From Nocardioides sp. (GTDB lineage Bacteria; Actinomycetota; Actinomycetes; Propionibacteriales; Nocardioidaceae), in the NCBI GenBank assembly GCA_023252065.1, contig JAHEXO010000141.1:1-6288 (forward strand): DNA of 6,288 nt. Direction: 5' to 3'. The notes beneath the pieces were generated by a model, which was given only the letters and a program-made list of their open reading frames with translations, was not told where the DNA came from and ran no database searches. Positions 1 through 5,428 of the stretch are shown here, piece after piece. Position 1 is the stretch's first letter. Each line of letters begins with the position of its first letter. Both the position numbers and the translations under genes were made by a program.

Positions 1-87
1 CAGGGCCTCCTCGACCCGGTTGTCGCGGATCTCGAACTCCTCGACCAGGTCTTCTGGCTTGCGGCTCGATGCGTAGCGCCCACACAT
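1..87 (-). CDS. SRAP (SOS response-associated peptidase / HMCES-YedK family) protein, 5' part only
   Basis: The reverse strand from the ATG at 87 reads MCGRYASSRKPEDLVEEFEI and continues open to position 1, giving 29 codons of N-terminus. The opening MCGRYA is the hallmark of the SRAP family. Known family biology: the initiator Met is removed, Cys2 becomes the N-terminal residue, and it forms a stable thiazolidine crosslink with abasic sites in single-stranded DNA, shielding them during replication. The need for Cys2 fixes the start codon. The other active-site residues (Asn, Glu and His further along the chain) lie outside the window and cannot be checked. There is no Shine-Dalgarno sequence; only six bases separate the ATG from a -10 box, so the mRNA is probably leaderless. 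In M. tuberculosis the homologue (Rv3226c) lies beside aroA, which matches the neighbourhood here. The family call is firm although only the start is visible. Confidence 0.9.
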   Translation of the reverse strand, partial: MCGRYASSRKPEDLVEEFEIRDNRVEEAL

Positions 88-93
88 GCCGCC

Positions 94-116
94 AGCCTAG
101 AGCCGACCACCGACCA
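94..116 (-). promoter_or_regulatory. Candidate PafBC-type (RecA-independent) DNA-damage promoter of the SRAP gene
   Basis: On the reverse strand 116-108 reads TGGTCGGTG, followed by exactly eight bases (107-100) and TAGGCT (99-94). The mycobacterial RecA-independent damage promoter, bound by the WYL-domain activator PafBC, is TTGTCRGTG-N8-TANNNT. The match here has one mismatch (G for T at the second base), exact spacing and a full TANNNT. TAGGCT ends six bases before the SRAP ATG, so transcription would start at or next to the A of ATG. A damage-inducible promoter suits a gene for abasic-site repair. The motif match is seen directly; activation by PafBC is inferred. Confidence 0.65.
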
Positions 117-150
117 CCGCTGCCGGAGGAACCCGACCCGCGCCGCCGCT

Positions 151-186
151 GGTTGAGGAGGGCGCTCAAGCGCCCGTCTCGAAACC
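151..186. repeat. Imperfect palindrome resembling a dispersed actinobacterial REP-like element
   Basis: The segment starts GGTTGAGGAG and ends GTCTCGAAACC. It can fold as GGGCGC (160-165) paired with GCGCCC (170-175) around a TCAA loop. After one mismatch (159/176), 155-158 pair with 177-180 (one G-T wobble). After a two-base bulge (181-182), GGTT (151-154) pairs with AACC (183-186). From memory, palindromes with these outer arms and a variable GC core are scattered between genes in Nocardioides and related genomes. Only one copy is present here, so dispersal cannot be shown from this window. It lies between the stop of the GGDEF-like gene and the SRAP promoter, where it could slow or end transcription, but no T-run follows on either strand. 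Confidence 0.6.
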
Positions 187-215
187 GAGGCACCCTGCGG
201 CGCCGCGGAAGGGGC

Positions 216-974
216 TCAGTACGCCTGGTCGCGGGAGAGCTCGTCGAGCAGCGACGAGACCTGCTCACCGGCCAGGGGGAGGCTCTCGGTCCAGATCCGG
301 ACCCCGCCGTGGCCACGCTCACCGATCTCGAGCAGGCTGCGCAGGAGTCCGGTACGGCGCCCCAGCGCCTCGTTGCGGGAGGCCAGCACCACGATCCGGC
401 GCGGGCCGATCCGGCAGATGGTCTCGCCGCCGGAGAAGACAGAGCGGGCGGACTCCCCGATCCGGGACATCCGCAGGTCGAGGCCGAACACCTCGTCGGC
501 GACCCCGGTCAGTCGGGGCGACGACGCCTCCACGACGACCAGGGTGTAGCGGTCACGCAGAGCCGGCCCACGAGTGCCCCCCCGGTACAGCTCAGTGAGC
601 CGGCCCCGCAGGTGAGCCATGCTCGCAAGCCCGGTCAGCGGGTCCGCACACGAGAGCTGATGGAGGTACGCGAGAGTCGCCTCGCTCCAGCCGAGCGCCA
701 CCGCACACGCATCGGTGAACGCAGGCTCGGTCCCCAGCACGAGCTCATAGGTCGAGCGGAGGTCCGCCAGGGTCTCCTCCAGTGAGACCCCCTGGCCACC
801 GAGCAGGCGACCCACCACCTCGCAGGCGTCCGTGGCAGTCCTGCCCGCGAACAGGGCCTCACCGACCGCCTCGTAGGACGGTGGCAGTGCGACCCGGACC
901 TGCTCAGACAGCGTCAGCTCGGACGCGGAGGGAGGCCCGGGCACTACCTTCTCCCGAAAAGCCCAGAACCCCAT
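216..974 (-). CDS. Soluble protein with a degenerate GGDEF domain (probably catalytically inactive)
   Basis: The product is 252 residues with no signal peptide or membrane segment, so it is probably cytoplasmic. Residues 1-105 are a helical region I do not recognise. Residues 111-118 (DPLTGLAS) match the conserved DxLTGLxN opening of GGDEF domains, and hydrophobic strands follow at 143-149 and 194-198. At the signature hairpin, where active diguanylate cyclases have RxGGDEF, this protein has R188-I-G-P-R-R-I194. The catalytic acidic pair is therefore missing and cyclic-di-GMP synthesis is very unlikely. Such proteins often serve as nucleotide-binding or protein-protein modules, but its role here is unknown. 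It has its own start with a strong Shine-Dalgarno and is transcribed divergently from the sigma-fusion gene, sharing a 143-base upstream region, so co-regulation is possible. The domain call is fairly sure; the function is not. Confidence 0.8.
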   Translation of the reverse strand: MGFWAFREKVVPGPPSASELTLSEQVRVALPPSYEAVGEALFAGRTATDACEVVGRLLGGQGVSLEETLADLRSTYELVLGTEPAFTDACAVALGWSEATLAYLHQLSCADPLTGLASMAHLRGRLTELYRGGTRGPALRDRYTLVVVEASSPRLTGVADEVFGLDLRMSRIGESARSVFSGGETICRIGPRRIVVLASRNEALGRRTGLLRSLLEIGERGHGGVRIWTESLPLAGEQVSSLLDELSRDQAY

Positions 975-978
975 GACG

Positions 979-987
979 CCTCCCTCC
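979..987 (-). promoter_or_regulatory. Shine-Dalgarno of the GGDEF-like gene
   Basis: The reverse strand reads GGAGGGAGG at 987-979, four bases before the ATG at 974. It strongly complements the 3' end of 16S rRNA and supports this start. Confidence 0.8.
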
Positions 988-1050
988 GATTCCGATCAGC
1001 GCTCTCCACCATGAGAGACGACTCGTGGGCACAAGCATGATGCGAGTTCT

Positions 1051-1080
1051 CCGACTTTTTCGCAGAACGGGCCCCATACT
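1051..1080 (+). promoter_or_regulatory. Weak candidate promoter of the sigma-fusion gene
   Basis: CATACT at 1075-1080 agrees with TATAAT at four positions, including the A and final T of TANNNT. CCGACT at 1051-1056 sits 18 bases upstream and shares only GAC with TTGACA. Transcription would begin near 1087 and leave a leader of about 30 bases before the GTG at 1118. The -35 match is poor, so this is tentative. Confidence 0.3.
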
Positions 1081-1108
1081 GGCGTCACAGGTCTCGGACT
1101 CGACCGTT

Positions 1109-1112
1109 GGAG
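1109..1112 (+). promoter_or_regulatory. Shine-Dalgarno deciding the sigma-fusion start
   Basis: GGAG lies five bases before the GTG at 1118. The earlier in-frame starts (GTG at 1025, ATG at 1037 and 1040) lack such a site. They would add a basic N-terminal stretch unlike the usual short lead into sigma region 2, so 1118 is preferred. Confidence 0.65.
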
Positions 1113-1117
1113 TAGGT

Positions 1118-3529
1118 GTGAGTGTCTCGCTGTCGCACGTCGACGGCCCGGGCGACGCCGAGCTGATTGCGGCGGTCCGGGGCGGCGATCTCGACTCCTA
1201 TGGCGAGCTCTACGCGCGCCACGTGGACGCCGCCCGCCGGCTCGCGCGGCAGCTGACCAGCCCAGCTGACGCCGACGACCTGGTCTCAGACGCCTTCACC
1301 AAGGTGCTGACGGTCCTCCAGCGCGGCGGCGGGCCGGACCTGGCCTTCCGCGCCTACCTGCTGACCGCCGTACGCCGTCTCCACGTCGACCGCCTGCGCT
1401 CCGGCTCACGGCTGCGCCCCGTCGACGACCTCACGCCGTTCGATCCCGGCCTGCCCTTCCACGACACCGCGGTCGAGGGCTTCGACAACGCCGCAGCCGC
1501 CAAGGCCTTCGCCTCGCTGCCCGAGCGCTGGCAGATGGTGCTGTGGCACACCGAGGTCGAGGGCCAGAAGCCCGCCGACATCGCCCCGCTGCTCGGGATG
1601 AGCGCCAACTCGGTCGCCGCCCTTGCCTACCGGGCCCGGGAGGGCCTGCGTCAGGCGTTCTTGAGCCAGCACGCCGCCGACATGGACGACGTCGACTGCG
1701 CGTGGACCCGCGACCACCTCGGCGCCTACGTCCGCGGCGGCCTGTCCCGACGTGACGCCGGCCGCGTCGACGACCACCTGGCCGAGTGCCGGGCCTGTGC
1801 GGCGGTCTACCTCGAGCTCACCGAGGTCAACAGCGGCCTGGCCGGCCTGCTCGCACCCCTCCTGCTCGGCGCCGCCGGCGTCGGCTACCTCAGCTCCGCC
1901 CACGGCGGCGTCGCGGCCACGGGTGCCGTCTCCGGCGGCCTCGCCGGCGCCAAGGCCTGGGTCAGCACCCACGCGTCGCTCGCCGCCGTCGGGGGCGTCG
2001 CGGTCACCGCGACCGCGCTCCTCGCCGTCTACGGCGTCTCCCAGCTCAACGGCACCCCGGCCGTCGATGCCGGGCCGAATCCCGGGTTGCAGGGCTCCTC
2101 GGCCGGTGGGCCGGGCACACAGGGCCCGCAGGGCCGCGGTCACACGACGGCCCGTGCCCACGCCTCGCAGACCCCGTCGGTCACGCTGCGCAACCAGAGC
2201 CCGGCGGCGGTGCCGGCGGCCACTCCGACGATCGTTCCGACGACCGTTCCGACGACCACGGCGACGACCACTGCCGGCGCCGGACCCTCGAGCCAGCCCA
2301 CCGACCAGTCCAGCAGCCCGAGCACCGGCCCGACCTCGCAGCCCACCAGCCCCAGCACCACTCCGACGAGCCCGACCACCACGCCGACCAGCCCGACCAC
2401 GACCCCGACGAGTCCGACCACCAGCCCGCCGCCGGGTGACGTGGTCTTCACCTCGAAGCCTCCGGCCAACCCCGCGATCGGCGCGTCCTACGTCGTCAGT
2501 GCCAGCGGTGGCTCCGGGTCGATCGTCTTCTCGGTCGACCCCGGCACGACCAACGCCGGCACTCCGCAGGCCGCGTGCTCCATCGCCGGCGACACGGTCA
2601 CCTTCGACCACGCGGGCACGTGCGTGATCGCCGCCGACCAGACCGCGAAGAGGGCCGCGACCCACGCCACGCAGAGCATCGACATCCCCCAGATCGTCCA
2701 GAACGTCACCATCACCTCGACCGCGCCGGCCGACGCGGCTGTGGACGGCACCTACGACGTCGTGACGACGAGCAGCGAGGGGCTCGCGGTCACCCTGACG
2801 ACCAACGCCGCATGCTCCGTCTCCGGGACCACCGTGACCTTCGTGCACGCCGTCCCCTGCGTCGTCACCGCCGACCAGCCGGGTGACCTCGACCACGCCC
2901 CTGCCGGCGACGTACAGACCATCGACCCGGTCGCCAAGGGCACGCAGACGATCACCCTCGTGCCGACCACGCCCGCGATCGCGACGGTAGGCGACACCTA
3001 CCCCTTCACCACCACGGGTGGCCGCTCGGGCAACGACGTCGTCGTCACCACCTCCACTCCCGAGGTGTGCGCGATCTCGCAGGCGGCCGTCACGTTCCTC
3101 AACCCGGGTTCGTGCGACCTCAGCGCCACGCAGGCCGGCACCGACGACTACGACCCGGGCGCCTTCGCCACCAGCGTGCACGTCGTACCTCCAGCCGAGG
3201 CCGACCTCGGGGTCACCGCGACCAAGATCGGCCCGATCGGCGGCCTGTCGGGGGTCAAGGCGACCGTCACCGGGCTTCCGGCGGGCACCAGCGCGACGCT
3301 GACCGCGAAGGCCAACGGAACCGCTGCCTTCCGCAAGGACCCCGCCGACAACGCGTGCACCGTCATCGGCAACAGCACCTGGCAGTGCAAGGTCGTGCCG
3401 GGCGACACGGTCTTCACGTTCGCGGTCAACACCGAGCAGGGCCGCACGGTCACCTTCCAGGTAACCCCCAACGCGCCGCTAACCGATCCCAACCCCGACA
3501 ACAACTCCGCCGGCATCCACTGGGAGTGA
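1118..3529 (+). CDS. ECF sigma factor fused to a zinc anti-sigma domain, membrane segments and extracellular Ig-like repeats
   Basis: This 803-residue product appears to be a whole signalling chain in one polypeptide. Numbering is from the GTG at 1118. Sigma region 2 is about residues 14-97, with ADDLVSDAFTKVL at 52-64. Sigma region 4 is about 128-185, from LPERWQMVL through the helix-turn-helix PADIAPLLGMSANSV. A zf-HC2 anti-sigma zinc domain follows at 191-233, with likely ligands C194, H220, C224 and C227. Hydrophobic segments lie at about 240-259 and 286-308. A Gly then Thr/Pro/Ser-rich linker spans about 315-440. Three homologous Ig-like repeats lie at about 441-527, 528-606 and 607-691, each with two cysteines exactly 15 residues apart. 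Residues 694-803 resemble a CARDB/DUF11 domain ending PLTDPNPDNNSAG. Actinobacterial ECF factors with C-terminal anti-sigma-like and membrane extensions are known. Inference: an external cue acts through the membrane and zinc domain to control the sigma part, perhaps by proteolytic release. The signal and regulon are unknown. Confidence 0.88.
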   Translation: MSVSLSHVDGPGDAELIAAVRGGDLDSYGELYARHVDAARRLARQLTSPADADDLVSDAFTKVLTVLQRGGGPDLAFRAYLLTAVRRLHVDRLRSGSRLRPVDDLTPFDPGLPFHDTAVEGFDNAAAAKAFASLPERWQMVLWHTEVEGQKPADIAPLLGMSANSVAALAYRAREGLRQAFLSQHAADMDDVDCAWTRDHLGAYVRGGLSRRDAGRVDDHLAECRACAAVYLELTEVNSGLAGLLAPLLLGAAGVGYLSSAHGGVAATGAVSGGLAGAKAWVSTHASLAAVGGVAVTATALLAVYGVSQLNGTPAVDAGPNPGLQGSSAGGPGTQGPQGRGHTTARAHASQTPSVTLRNQSPAAVPAATPTIVPTTVPTTTATTTAGAGPSSQPTDQSSSPSTGPTSQPTSPSTTPTSPTTTPTSPTTTPTSPTTSPPPGDVVFTSKPPANPAIGASYVVSASGGSGSIVFSVDPGTTNAGTPQAACSIAGDTVTFDHAGTCVIAADQTAKRAATHATQSIDIPQIVQNVTITSTAPADAAVDGTYDVVTTSSEGLAVTLTTNAACSVSGTTVTFVHAVPCVVTADQPGDLDHAPAGDVQTIDPVAKGTQTITLVPTTPAIATVGDTYPFTTTGGRSGNDVVVTTSTPEVCAISQAAVTFLNPGSCDLSATQAGTDDYDPGAFATSVHVVPPAEADLGVTATKIGPIGGLSGVKATVTGLPAGTSATLTAKANGTAAFRKDPADNACTVIGNSTWQCKVVPGDTVFTFAVNTEQGRTVTFQVTPNAPLTDPNPDNNSAGIHWE
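2357..2419 (+). repeat. Three in-frame 21-bp tandem units encoding TTPTSPT
   Basis: Residues 414-434 of the sigma fusion are three consecutive copies of the heptapeptide TTPTSPT. The 21-base units at 2357-2377, 2378-2398 and 2399-2419 differ mostly at third codon positions. They form part of the stalk between the membrane segment and the Ig-like domains. Such in-frame repeats can change copy number by slippage without breaking the frame, and the Thr/Pro/Ser content suggests an extended, possibly O-mannosylated spacer. The repeats are seen; glycosylation and length variation are inferred. Confidence 0.8.
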
Positions 3530-3545
3530 ACAGACGGCCATGGGG

Positions 3546-3551
3546 TAAGAC
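3546..3551 (+). promoter_or_regulatory. Possible -10 box placing the DoxX start as leaderless
   Basis: TAAGAC ends six bases before the ATG at 3558, the same spacing seen at the SRAP and aroA starts. The last base is C rather than the T of TANNNT. No clear Shine-Dalgarno is present except a weak GGGG at 3542-3545, and the gap to the upstream gene is only 28 bases, so read-through from the sigma gene is an alternative. Confidence 0.35.
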
Positions 3552-3557
3552 AGACCC

Positions 3558-4088
3558 ATGACCGTCATCAGGCTCGTCGCCCGTCCGATGCTCGCCTCGG
3601 TGTTCTTCGTGGGCGCTGCGGCGGCCCTCAAGAACGCTCCGTCGCTCGCCCCCAAGGCCTCCCGGGTGACCGACAAGGTCGTGCCACTCGCCCAGCGCGT
3701 GGCGCCCGGGGTGCCCGTGCCCGCCGACCCCGTGACGATCGTGCGGGTCAACGCCGCGGTCCAGCTCGCCGCTGCGGCCGGCCTGGCCACAGGGCGGGCG
3801 CCGCGACTGTCCTCCGCCGTGCTCGCCGCCTCCCTGCTGCCGACCACGATCGCCGGGCACGCGTTCTGGCAGGAGCAGGACCCCGCCGCCCGCAAGGTCC
3901 AGCGGCTCAACTTCTTCAAGGGCGTCTCCCTGGTCGGCGGCCTGCTCATCGCCGGGGTCGACACCGAGGGTCGCCCGGGCGTCGCCTGGCGGGCCCGTCG
4001 TGCGGCGAAGGACGTCCGGCGTGAGGCGAAGGTGCTGGCCCGGCAGGCACGGGCCGAAGCACGGGTCGCCAAGGCCCACCTGAGCTGA
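3558..4088 (+). CDS. DoxX-family integral membrane protein
   Basis: The product is 176 residues with four predicted membrane helices at about 5-24, 57-77, 84-103 and 117-133, the usual DoxX fold. Between helices 3 and 4 the segment HAFWQEQDP (101-109), leading to [14 protein letters not shown] (117-130), matches the conserved end of DoxX proteins. Residues 144-173 form a strongly basic, Arg/Lys/Ala-rich cytoplasmic helix that may be amphipathic. In M. tuberculosis a DoxX protein works in a membrane oxidoreductase complex with a superoxide dismutase and a thiol transferase, but most family members have no assigned reaction and this one has no such partner nearby. It starts 28 bases after the sigma-fusion stop and ends 34 bases before aroA. 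No terminator is visible on either side. The family is well supported; the role is unknown. Confidence 0.85.
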   Translation: MTVIRLVARPMLASVFFVGAAAALKNAPSLAPKASRVTDKVVPLAQRVAPGVPVPADPVTIVRVNAAVQLAAAAGLATGRAPRLSSAVLAASLLPTTIAGHAFWQEQDPAARKVQRLNFFKGVSLVGGLLIAGVDTEGRPGVAWRARRAAKDVRREAKVLARQARAEARVAKAHLS

Positions 4089-4110
4089 CGGCTCGCCCCG
4101 GCCCGCTCGG

Positions 4111-4116
4111 TACGCT
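4111..4116 (+). promoter_or_regulatory. -10 box of a probable leaderless aroA-rsgA promoter
   Basis: TACGCT is a full TANNNT match and ends six bases before the aroA GTG at 4123, so transcription would begin at the start codon. No Shine-Dalgarno precedes that GTG, which agrees with a leaderless transcript. The nearest -35-like string, CTGACG at 4085-4090, is 20 bases upstream, longer than usual, and is not claimed. Confidence 0.55.
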
Positions 4117-4122
4117 GCGCCG

Positions 4123-5418
4123 GTGAGCACTCCGCCGGCGAGCCCCGCCACCGCGCCCCTCGGCGCCTGGCCCGCGCCGTACGCAGCTGGGCCGGTCGAG
4201 GCGGTCGTGTCGCTGCCGGGGAGCAAGTCGCTCACCAACCGCGCGCTGGTGCTGGCCGCCCTGGCAGACGGGCCGAGCCTGGTGAGCCGGGCCCTGGCCT
4301 CGCGGGACACCCTGCTGATGGCCGGCGCCCTGACCTCGCTGGGCGCAACGGTCGACACCTCGGGCCCCGACTGGCGGGTGACGCCCGGCCCAGTCACCGG
4401 CGGCGTCGAGGTCGACTGCGGCCTGGCCGGCACCGTCACCCGCTTCGTCCCGCCGGTGGCAGGCCTCGCGGACGGATCGGTCGCCTTCGACGGCGACCCG
4501 CACATGCGGACCCGCCCGGTCGGCCAGGTGCTCGACGCCCTGCGCGCCCTCGGCGTCCGGATCGAGGGAGACCGGTTGCCGTTCACCGTCCACGGCGCCG
4601 GGTCGGTGCGGGGCGGGCAGGTCACCCTCGACGCGTCGGGGTCCAGCCAGTTCGTCTCCGCCCTGCTGCTCGCGGGGGCCCGCTTCGACGAGGGCGTCGA
4701 CGTCCTGCACGACGGCAAGCCCGTGCCGTCCCAACCTCATCTCGACATGACCGTGGCCGTCCTCCGCGAGCACGGGGTGGTGGTCGACGACAGCGAGCCC
4801 CACCGCTGGCGCGTCTCCCCCGGCGTGATCCACGCGGTCGACCGCACCATCGAGCCCGACCTGTCCAACGCCGCGCCCTTCGTGGCGCTGGCTGCCGCGA
4901 CCGGCGGCCGGGTGACTGTCCGCGACTGGCCTCGGGCCACCACCCAGGCCGGCGACGCCCTGCGTGACCTGCTGGCCCGGATGGGGTGCGGCGTCGCGCT
5001 CACCGACGAGGGACTGACCGTGACCGGATCCGGACGGCTCGAGGGGCTCGACGCCGACCTCCACGACGTCGGCGAGCTCACGCCGGTCCTCGCCGCGCTG
5101 TGCGCCCTCGCTGCGGGCCCGTCGTACCTCCGCGGGATCGCGCACATCCGCGGCCACGAGACCGACCGGCTGGCCGCGCTCGCCACCGAGCTGCGCGGCC
5201 TCGGGGCCGACGTCACCGAGCAGGCAGACGCGCTCGAGCTGCGCCCGGCGCCGCTGCACGGCGGCCTGTTCCGCACCTACGCCGACCATCGGATGGCCCA
5301 CGCCGGCGCGGTGCTCGGCGCGGTCGTCGAGGGCGTCGAGATCGACGACGTCGCCGCCACCGGCAAGACGTTCCCCGACTTCCCGGGCACCTGGACCCGG
5401 CTCCTGGCCGCACGATGA
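4123..5418 (+). CDS. aroA: 3-phosphoshikimate 1-carboxyvinyltransferase (EPSP synthase)
   Basis: This cytoplasmic enzyme transfers the enolpyruvyl group of phosphoenolpyruvate to shikimate-3-phosphate, the sixth step of the shikimate pathway to aromatic amino acids. The 431-residue length is normal for the family. Visible motifs are [11 protein letters not shown] (31-41, substrate-binding Lys35 and Ser36), GLAGTVTRF (100-108, the PEP/glyphosate loop), SGSSQF (172-177, shikimate phosphate binding), [12 protein letters not shown] (315-326), [10 protein letters not shown] (344-353), YADHRMAH (386-393) and TGKTFPDF (413-420). Glu318 sits where E. coli has its catalytic Asp313, and the surrounding GELTP is the mycobacterial form. 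The loop keeps the Gly (103) whose side-chain-bearing replacements give glyphosate insensitivity in other enzymes, but has Leu101 for the usual Asn and Phe108 for the usual Pro. The GTG start follows a TACGCT box by six bases. rsgA follows closely, so the two are probably co-transcribed. Confidence 0.96.
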   Translation: MSTPPASPATAPLGAWPAPYAAGPVEAVVSLPGSKSLTNRALVLAALADGPSLVSRALASRDTLLMAGALTSLGATVDTSGPDWRVTPGPVTGGVEVDCGLAGTVTRFVPPVAGLADGSVAFDGDPHMRTRPVGQVLDALRALGVRIEGDRLPFTVHGAGSVRGGQVTLDASGSSQFVSALLLAGARFDEGVDVLHDGKPVPSQPHLDMTVAVLREHGVVVDDSEPHRWRVSPGVIHAVDRTIEPDLSNAAPFVALAAATGGRVTVRDWPRATTQAGDALRDLLARMGCGVALTDEGLTVTGSGRLEGLDADLHDVGELTPVLAALCALAAGPSYLRGIAHIRGHETDRLAALATELRGLGADVTEQADALELRPAPLHGGLFRTYADHRMAHAGAVLGAVVEGVEIDDVAATGKTFPDFPGTWTRLLAAR

Positions 5419-5421
5419 GGG
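5417..5421 (+). promoter_or_regulatory. Shine-Dalgarno of rsgA overlapping the aroA stop
   Basis: GAGGG at 5417-5421 begins inside the aroA TGA (5416-5418) and lies seven bases before the rsgA GTG at 5429, so translation of the two genes is probably coupled. The nearby ATG at 5415 meets a stop within six codons and the GTG at 5421 is in another frame, so 5429 is the start. Confidence 0.75.
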
Positions 5422-5428
5422 TGCACCG

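Larger units (their letters stand above)
88..215. other. Intergenic region between the SRAP gene and the GGDEF-like gene
   Basis: These 128 bases separate two genes that both read leftward. They contain the SRAP promoter (94-116), the palindrome at 151-186 and a perfect 10-base palindrome GCGGCGCCGC at 197-206, which lies just past the GGDEF-like gene's stop. The two hairpins in succession could act as a factor-dependent or imperfect terminator for that gene. No convincing small ORF is visible. Confidence 0.5.
975..1117. other. Divergent intergenic region between the GGDEF-like gene and the sigma-fusion gene
   Basis: These 143 bases must hold the promoters of both flanking genes. The region is less GC-rich than its surroundings, with a run of five T at 1056-1060. 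On the plus strand the best -10 candidate is CATACT (1075-1080). I could not find a convincing -10/-35 pair for the leftward gene. The plus-strand reading frame of the sigma gene stays open upstream to 1025, but I treat that part as non-coding leader (see the sigma entry). Confidence 0.5.

Noticed and set aside
69..785. A 238-codon plus-strand open frame covering the left intergenic region and the GGDEF-like gene
   Set aside because: It runs through the SRAP promoter and palindrome, is Arg/Pro-rich and has no recognisable motif. The minus strand encodes the GGDEF-like fold with a strong Shine-Dalgarno.
1065..1086. An ECF-type autoregulated promoter (GAAC at 1065-1068, CGTC at 1083-1086) before the sigma fusion
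   Set aside because: The gap of 14 bases is too short for the usual ECF spacing and the GGAAC core is incomplete.
1025..1117. Extending the sigma fusion N-terminus to the GTG at 1025 or the ATGs at 1037/1040
   Set aside because: These starts lack a Shine-Dalgarno and would translate the likely promoter region; the GTG at 1118 has GGAG at proper spacing and leads directly into sigma region 2.
2986..3002. Inverted repeat GGTAGG / CCTACC around five bases
   Set aside because: It lies inside the third Ig-like repeat coding sequence with no regulatory context, and is of a length expected by chance.
1406..3181. A 591-codon open frame on the minus strand opposite the sigma fusion
   Set aside because: Its Arg/Gly/Asp/Val-rich composition is typical of an antisense shadow of a high-GC gene, and no domain is recognisable. 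The plus strand carries clear sigma, zinc and Ig-like motifs.
3450..4718. A 422-codon minus-strand open frame across doxX and the start of aroA
   Set aside because: It overlaps two well-supported plus-strand genes, has low-complexity composition and contains no family motif.
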